Below, in pieces: positions 58,597 to 64,000 of a stretch of 64,000 nucleotides of DNA. The DNA lies in the NCBI GenBank assembly GCA_964353015.1, contig CAYGUA010000001.1:251072-315071 (forward strand). Direction: 5' to 3'. Every line of letters begins with the position of its first letter. Position 1 is the stretch's first letter. The notes under the pieces are model-generated. The model saw only the letters and a list, made by a program, of their open reading frames with translations. It had not been told where the DNA came from and made no database searches. The stretch comes from JAMZMI01 sp964353015 (GTDB lineage: Bacteria > Bacteroidota > Bacteroidia > Cytophagales > Cyclobacteriaceae). Position numbers and translations under genes: made by a program.

Positions 58597-61500
58597 ATGA
58601 ATGCATCTAGTCATTGTTTCGCGAGATTATTGGATTGTTCTTTTAAGCTTTTTAAATACCGGTTCATATTGTTGCTGTGCGCATTGAGCTCACTAGCCCA
58701 TGGTACTATGGCACAAGATTTAAATCCGAATGTTCCTCCAAGCGGTAATTTTGATCTTTCCCACTGGAAAATCACACTTCCTAGCCAAATAGAAAATTCT
58801 GTTACAGATCTAATTAATGGATTTGAAAACTCGAACTGGTTTTATACCGACCATTCTACAGGGGCGATGGTGTTTAATTGTCCCAATGATGGGCAAACAG
58901 GTGGAAGTACATATCCGCGAAGTGAGTTGAGAGAAATGCTAAGAGGCGAAAACACCAGCATTGGAACGTCAGGAATAAATGGTAATAACTGGGTATTCTC
59001 TTCTTCTACATTAGCAAATCAAGAAGCTGCTGGAGGAGTTGATGGAGTCTTGACTGCTACTGTGGCAGTAGATCATGTGTCGAGAACCTCTGATGAAGAT
59101 CGCAAGATAGGTCGCGTGATTGTCGGACAAATACATGCTTCTAGTGACGAACCTTGCCGATTGTATTACCGAAAGCTCCCAGGAAACACAAAAGGTTCTA
59201 TATATTTCGCACATGAGCCCACAACAGGCGCTGAGCAGTGGTACGAGATGATTGGGAGCAGAAGCGATAATGCCGCTGATCCGGAAGATGGGGTTGCCTT
59301 AGGTGAAAAATTCAGCTACGAGATTAAGGTAGTTTACAATACTTTAACAGTGACCATCATGCGAGAGGGCAAGGATGATGTCGTACAGGAAGTGGATATG
59401 ACGAATAGTGGATTTGCCAATGATTGGATGTACTTCAAAGCCGGAAACTATAATCAAAATAACGCCGGAGATGCCGGCGAATATGCACAAGTTTCGTTTT
59501 TTGCTTTAGACGTTACGCATTCCGCTCCAGCTCCTCCTACAGGATATGATGCTCCGTCCGACATTCCTAGATTTCAGCCTTATCTGGCTGAATGTAAACT
59601 TCAAGCTCCAACAAGTTCTACCATAGCTGACAGGGATCTTCTTAACAATGGCTATACCCATCCCGAGTATTTCCATGTTGTTGACGGTGACAAGATCCTG
59701 TTCTATCAGTCTGGCGACAGCAGGCGTACAGAGCTCCGACATGAAACGAATTGGGATCTCAATGATGTTAATCGATCATTGCATGCCAGACTTGATATTG
59801 TTGAACAAACTTGCGATCAGGTAACTGTTTTGCAAATACATGATGATGCGAATGCAGGAGCTGGTCCCAACAAACCTTTATTAAGAATTTATAAGCACCA
59901 GACAAAATCTCCAGCTAATCACATTTGGGCTGTAATAAAAACAGATGACGGAGGAGTTAACAATGACCATATCGATCTTGGCGAAGACCCGGGAGGATAT
60001 TTTAACTGTGACATTAGGCTGGTAGATGGAAATATGATCATCGATTTTAATGGTGAAGAAAAGGTAAATATGGATGTCTCCTATTGGAGCTGGCCAAGCT
60101 ATTGGAAGGCGGGTGTCTACCTTCAGGATGCTGGTGAGGCCACCGCACATTTTGATGAGTTGTTTGAAAACGATGGCACCCAGCAGAACAGGTTTCCATC
60201 GGTGAGCATCATATCTCCATCGAATGACACAAATTTCGAACCTGGTAGCGACATCACCATTACCGCTGAAGCAGATGATTCTGACGGTACAGTTACAAAG
60301 GTGGAGTTCTTTGAAGGAACTACTAAACTAGGAGAAGTCACTTCAGCTCCCTTTACCGTAACCTGGACAGGTGCAGCCGAGGGAAATTACACCTTATCAG
60401 CTAAAGCAACTGATAATGAAGGTGTGTCAAGGACCTCACTAGGGGTTGATATTTCGGTTAGTGTTCAGGTAGATGTGACCGGAGTGAATCTGGTAGAGGT
60501 TGGTGGGGATATTGCCATTGGGGGTACCCTGCAATTGGAGGCAGTTATTTCTCCTGCAAATGCAACGAATCAAAACGTGTCGTTTGAGTCCGATGATACG
60601 AATATTGCCACAGTGAGCGAAAATGGCCTAGTAACTGGGGTTTCAAAAGGTACTGCTACCATTACTGTGACGACTGATGAGGGAGGATTTACCGACTCGA
60701 TTGTCATCAATGTAACGGCTCCTTCAACAGATTTTAATTGGGCACTAAACCAGATAGTAAGTGCCACAGGTACACCAGATGGAGCGAATGTTCCTGCTAA
60801 TCTTGTAGATGGAGATGTGGTTTCTCGTTGGTCGGTTTCCGATTTCCCACAGTTAGCTACAGTCGACCTGGGAGCTGTGATTACTATTAATCAGATAGAA
60901 ATTATTTGCTTTGAGGGTAGAGCATATCAATATATTATTGAGGGGGCAATTACCGAAAGCGGGACATATACCATCATAGTAGATCGATCAAATAATACTG
61001 CTCCTGGTACTGCCACCACTCCTATCATAAATGTTGTAGATGGGGTTGCAGCCAGATATGTGAAAATCACAGTTTCCGGGGCGGATGTTTACACTGGCCC
61101 ATGGGTTAGCCTTACAGAACTACGGGTTTTTGGTGAAGGATTTAGAGATCCTGTAGCAGTGTCGAGTATCTCGCTAAGTCCTGAGAGCATCTCACTATTA
61201 GAAGGAGAAACTCAACAATTAACTGCCACAGTAGGTCCGGTTAACGCTGAGAATAAGGCTGTATCATATAGTTCAAGTAACTCCACAGTTGCCACAGTTA
61301 CCTCTGCTGGTTTAGTGACAGCAATTGCTGGTGGCACGGCCACAATTACTGTAACTACAGCTGATGGAGGCCTTACGGCATCTACTGAAATAACTGTGAC
61401 CAGCCCAGAGCCGGTTTTAAATGTATCCAATGAATCTCTACAAAAGGTATGGCTGACTCCTAATCCTGCAACATCCATTGTGACGATTAATACTTTGGAA

Positions 61501-61665
61501 GATTACCACACTTTGTCGGTCTATGATCAATCAGGTAAAATGGTCATCCATAGAAATATCGATGATTTAAAATCACTCGATGTTAGTGAACTTCAAGCTG
61601 GCCTTTATTTAGTCAGGCTTGATGGTATTGGCAGATCTAATGTTACCAAGCTTATTAAGCGGTAA
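58597..61665 (+). CDS. PL7 alginate lyase with two catalytic-type domains, type IX-secreted
   Basis: A 1022-aa protein with a signal peptide (residues ~1-40). Two PL7 modules carry the family triad: first YPRSELREML, VIVGQIHAS, MYFKAGNYNQ; second RRTELRHET, VTVLQIHDD, YWKAGVYLQ. An Ig-like segment (PSVSIISPSND...), a Big_2 domain, an F5/8C-like domain and another Big_2 follow, then a Por tail (VWLTPNPATSIVTI). It cleaves alginate outside the cell. The Big_2-F5/8C-Big_2 tail closely matches that of the PL6 protein. Confidence 0.9.
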   Translation: MNASSHCFARLLDCSFKLFKYRFILLLCALSSLAHGTMAQDLNPNVPPSGNFDLSHWKITLPSQIENSVTDLINGFENSNWFYTDHSTGAMVFNCPNDGQTGGSTYPRSELREMLRGENTSIGTSGINGNNWVFSSSTLANQEAAGGVDGVLTATVAVDHVSRTSDEDRKIGRVIVGQIHASSDEPCRLYYRKLPGNTKGSIYFAHEPTTGAEQWYEMIGSRSDNAADPEDGVALGEKFSYEIKVVYNTLTVTIMREGKDDVVQEVDMTNSGFANDWMYFKAGNYNQNNAGDAGEYAQVSFFALDVTHSAPAPPTGYDAPSDIPRFQPYLAECKLQAPTSSTIADRDLLNNGYTHPEYFHVVDGDKILFYQSGDSRRTELRHETNWDLNDVNRSLHARLDIVEQTCDQVTVLQIHDDANAGAGPNKPLLRIYKHQTKSPANHIWAVIKTDDGGVNNDHIDLGEDPGGYFNCDIRLVDGNMIIDFNGEEKVNMDVSYWSWPSYWKAGVYLQDAGEATAHFDELFENDGTQQNRFPSVSIISPSNDTNFEPGSDITITAEADDSDGTVTKVEFFEGTTKLGEVTSAPFTVTWTGAAEGNYTLSAKATDNEGVSRTSLGVDISVSVQVDVTGVNLVEVGGDIAIGGTLQLEAVISPANATNQNVSFESDDTNIATVSENGLVTGVSKGTATITVTTDEGGFTDSIVINVTAPSTDFNWALNQIVSATGTPDGANVPANLVDGDVVSRWSVSDFPQLATVDLGAVITINQIEIICFEGRAYQYIIEGAITESGTYTIIVDRSNNTAPGTATTPIINVVDGVAARYVKITVSGADVYTGPWVSLTELRVFGEGFRDPVAVSSISLSPESISLLEGETQQLTATVGPVNAENKAVSYSSSNSTVATVTSAGLVTAIAGGTATITVTTADGGLTASTEITVTSPEPVLNVSNESLQKVWLTPNPATSIVTINTLEDYHTLSVYDQSGKMVIHRNIDDLKSLDVSELQAGLYLVRLDGIGRSNVTKLIKR

Positions 61666-61992
61666 TATTCAAATCTCGATTTAATTAATTTTTGGTCATT
61701 GACCAATTGCCTTCAAAATTAGCGTCCCTCAAACCCTAATTTTGGATTGTTTCGCGCAGATAAGAACCTTGGCCTAAATATGATTTCGTTTTGTTCTTCT
61801 CTTCAGCTGGTGATTTTGAAGATATAAATTTAAACAGGCATGTGTTTGATAATTAAACACATAACTCTATGAATTGTGTAATGCTAAAACAAACTATTAT
61901 TCTGTTGTATAAATAAAGAATAAGCAGTGCCCAAATAATACTCCAATTTTCCATGAAGATGAAGTAGGCACTGGATCAATCCACGTCTTCTT
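61666..61992. other. intergenic region between convergent PL7 and GH2 genes
   Basis: Contains TTGGTCATTGACCAA (61692-61706, perfect palindrome around one base) and an inverted pair TGTGTTT/AAACACA at 61841-61861, which may act as operators or terminators. No gene is seen. Confidence 0.5.
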
Positions 61993-64000
61993 TTATCTTT
62001 CCATTCCATTTTTGGAAATTGAAACCTCAAGGTAAGTGCCTTTAAAATCCTGATTCAGAACGCTCATGACCACTTTATCGGCGTTCGAATTTGGAATCAA
62101 TTCAATCATTGCTTTTCCATTTGCCATATTGATCACTTCACTTCCAGTGTTCGTTCCTTGATTAATAATTAATTCCCCGCCTTCCAAGCATTGGAAATAC
62201 ACGCGCTCTTCATAGTCCAAGCACCGCTGACCCTTTGCATCTACCATCGTCGCAGTAATCAACAAGTTACCATTGGGTAAGGTCTCAGCGGACAGCAGGA
62301 GGTCATCTGGGGTTTCGTTTTTCGAAAAACTGTAGTTAATCACTAAACTGTCCACGGTTACTTGTTTATTGCCAATAAAACCCCTTGCAATTAATGTATT
62401 CTCACCTTCATTTAAGGAATAGTCCCAAACCAGCCCACTTGCTGGGAATGAATTGATGTCTTTCTTTTTAAGCCCAAGGTCTTGTCCATTGGCAATAAGT
62501 TGAACTTCTTCACAATTGCTATAAACATTCAATGATCTAGCCAACCCTTCAGGCCCAGATCTTTCTGTCCAGGTGTGAGATTCGATATAGGCAAAAGGAA
62601 CATCTGCCCAATAACTTTTAAAGACATAATACGCATCCTTCGGCTTGCCATCGCGGGTAACCAAACCTTTTTGATTGATGTAAGGAATGTCGTTTTCTGG
62701 TCTCAGTGGTGTGCCGAAATCCTTAAACGCCCACTGAGCTGATCCAGCGAAATCCGGATGCGTCTCGGCGACTTTCAACGTCCAGTCAAACAAATCTACG
62801 ATGTAATTTTCGCTCCAGTCTCCAATGTTGGCGATGCTTTGAGTTGCATATTGATTGATGGGTTCTTCAAAATCATTTGCGATGATCTTACCGTCTCCTG
62901 AAATCGGATTTTCCTTATGCCGACCCATAAGACTAGAGCCACCGTACTCCATGTGCAGGAAATGACGATACTTTTTCAGTGAATTGTCAAGCGCATTTTT
63001 GTAACTATCGTATGTGCCTGCATACCATCCAGACCAGATAGACGGGCTGAATACATCTACAATGTCTGAGCCTGCATAATATTTTCTTATGGCTGTTTTT
63101 CTTAACGGATCAAGTTCATGCGCCAAATCATTCAATTCCGTGAGGAAATGGTTCATTGGCTCCACTTCATCTCCGCCCTCAAAATCCGGGAGCCAGTAAA
63201 TCTCGTTTCCCAGCGACCAGATGATAACGCTTGGATGATTGAAATTTTGATTTATCATTTCAGATAGCATTCGTTTGGTATTGGTTTTCCAAACATCATC
63301 CCCTAGCCCGCCACGGCACCACGGAAGTTCATCCCAGACCAAAATTCCTAGCTCATTACATGCTTTATAGATTTCGGGATCCTGAGAATAATGTCCAAGG
63401 CGCACGAAATTGGCACCCATTTCTTTGATCATTTCCATGTCACGACGATGCATTTCATTCGAAAGAGCAGCACCTAGCCCGGCAGATTCTTCGTGCCTAT
63501 GTGTACCCCTCAGGAGAAGTCGTTTCCCATTCAGATAAAATGGGCCATGCTCTTTAAATTCAAACCATCGATAACCATATGTTTCTGTAACCTTATCACT
63601 GCCTTCTATGTTGGCCTCCAGCGTATAAAGATTCGGGTCGCTTACATCCCAGAGCATAGGCTTATTTATGGTAAAGGAATACTCAAGCTCTTTTCCTTCA
63701 ATTAGAAAGGACTTTTTGTTTACAAGATTTCCTTTTGGATCACGAACCTGAAGTTCTATTTTTTCCCCCTTTCCGGATTGGCCATCAAACGTGATTCGAA
63801 CCATTGTTTTCGCTGATTTGGTTGAGACTTGTGGTGTAGCTATTTGCACTTGATCGATGAACAAAGCTCCAGTTTTCTCCAGCCAAACGTCCCTTACAAG
63901 TCCTCCATAAATGAAGAAATCAGATTTCTGAGACGGGATTACCTGGCGGTCATATCCATTGTCCACACTTACTAAAATTTGATTCTCGCCTACTTTTAGT
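61993..64000 (-). CDS. GH2-family glycoside hydrolase, N-terminus beyond window
   Basis: At least 668 residues are visible, in frame to the right edge; the true start lies outside. A jelly-roll part (GGLVRDVWLE) and Ig-like segment precede a TIM barrel with the GH2 acid/base in IIWSLGNEIYW and the nucleophile Glu in FLHMEYGGSS, plus NGKRLLLRGTHRHEE. C-terminal Ig-like domains end in KNGMER. GH2 covers beta-galactosidases, glucuronidases and mannosidases; substrate is not set. It converges on the PL7 gene and may be part of the polysaccharide cluster. Confidence 0.9.
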   Translation of the reverse strand, partial: LKVGENQILVSVDNGYDRQVIPSQKSDFFIYGGLVRDVWLEKTGALFIDQVQIATPQVSTKSAKTMVRITFDGQSGKGEKIELQVRDPKGNLVNKKSFLIEGKELEYSFTINKPMLWDVSDPNLYTLEANIEGSDKVTETYGYRWFEFKEHGPFYLNGKRLLLRGTHRHEESAGLGAALSNEMHRRDMEMIKEMGANFVRLGHYSQDPEIYKACNELGILVWDELPWCRGGLGDDVWKTNTKRMLSEMINQNFNHPSVIIWSLGNEIYWLPDFEGGDEVEPMNHFLTELNDLAHELDPLRKTAIRKYYAGSDIVDVFSPSIWSGWYAGTYDSYKNALDNSLKKYRHFLHMEYGGSSLMGRHKENPISGDGKIIANDFEEPINQYATQSIANIGDWSENYIVDLFDWTLKVAETHPDFAGSAQWAFKDFGTPLRPENDIPYINQKGLVTRDGKPKDAYYVFKSYWADVPFAYIESHTWTERSGPEGLARSLNVYSNCEEVQLIANGQDLGLKKKDINSFPASGLVWDYSLNEGENTLIARGFIGNKQVTVDSLVINYSFSKNETPDDLLLSAETLPNGNLLITATMVDAKGQRCLDYEERVYFQCLEGGELIINQGTNTGSEVINMANGKAMIELIPNSNADKVVMSVLNQDFKGTYLEVSISKNGMER

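Overview
The window looks like a chromosome segment from a marine Bacteroidota, probably a cytophagal lineage. The clues are moderate-to-low GC, promoters with a TAnnTTTG-type -7 element, few Shine-Dalgarno sequences, secreted proteins ending in type IX secretion (Por) tails, a BACON domain and an alginate-degradation cluster. This placement is inferred; no 16S gene or other taxonomic marker is present.

Layout. (1) 1-19.3 kb and 36.3-50.4 kb form a stress/RNA-repair region. It holds two RtcB-family ligases, a cyclic-phosphate receiver (cREC) protein, a macrodomain protein, an ApaH-like phosphatase, an RNase Z-like protein, a CCA-type nucleotidyltransferase, a tandem AAA protein, a TerY/PP2C/kinase triad with a SAM-hydrolase-family protein, a DUF4407 membrane protein, low-complexity Asn/Phe/Pro-rich small proteins, and an ABC-transporter operon ending in a SLOG-GHKL fusion. 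(2) 19.5-33.2 kb is a much AT-richer insert: a compact NRPS/PKS-like biosynthetic cluster (phosphopantetheinyl transferase, racemase, A-PCP-KS-ACP-ACP protein, A plus condensation-like protein, two oxygenases, glycosyltransferases, methyltransferases, sulfotransferase). (3) 33.3-39 kb holds a Cys/His-repeat protein, a duplicated CCA-enzyme fragment and a hipBST toxin-antitoxin operon with palindromic operators. (4) At 51.0-51.1 kb the 3' half of a tRNA-Thr with its terminator is fused to the end of a tyrosine integrase gene, which marks the left end of an integrated element. To its right lie recombinase remnants and an alginate cluster (PL6, PL7, sugar isomerase-like protein, broken PL7, GH2 cut by the window edge).

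Main discovery. Region 1 is held together by one promoter architecture that occurs 20 times. In the direction of transcription it is a direct repeat with a 10-bp period (consensus GGAAAACYNNGGAAAACY), then exactly 10 bp (9 bp at one site), then an 8-bp -7 element of the form NAnnTTTG, then usually 17-26 nt to the start codon. Every copy points toward the gene it precedes, including the two plus-strand copies in divergent pairs. The second repeat lies where the -33 element would be, so an activator or specialised sigma factor is implied. The architecture places both rtcB genes, the cREC operon, the small low-complexity proteins, the Ter-type triad, the AAA protein and the SLOG-GHKL transporter operon in one candidate regulon, and it corrects several start codons. 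The rtcB copy has a long leader carrying a 15-codon ORF and a 16-bp palindrome over the rtcB start. The biosynthetic cluster, hipBST and the alginate genes lack the motif.
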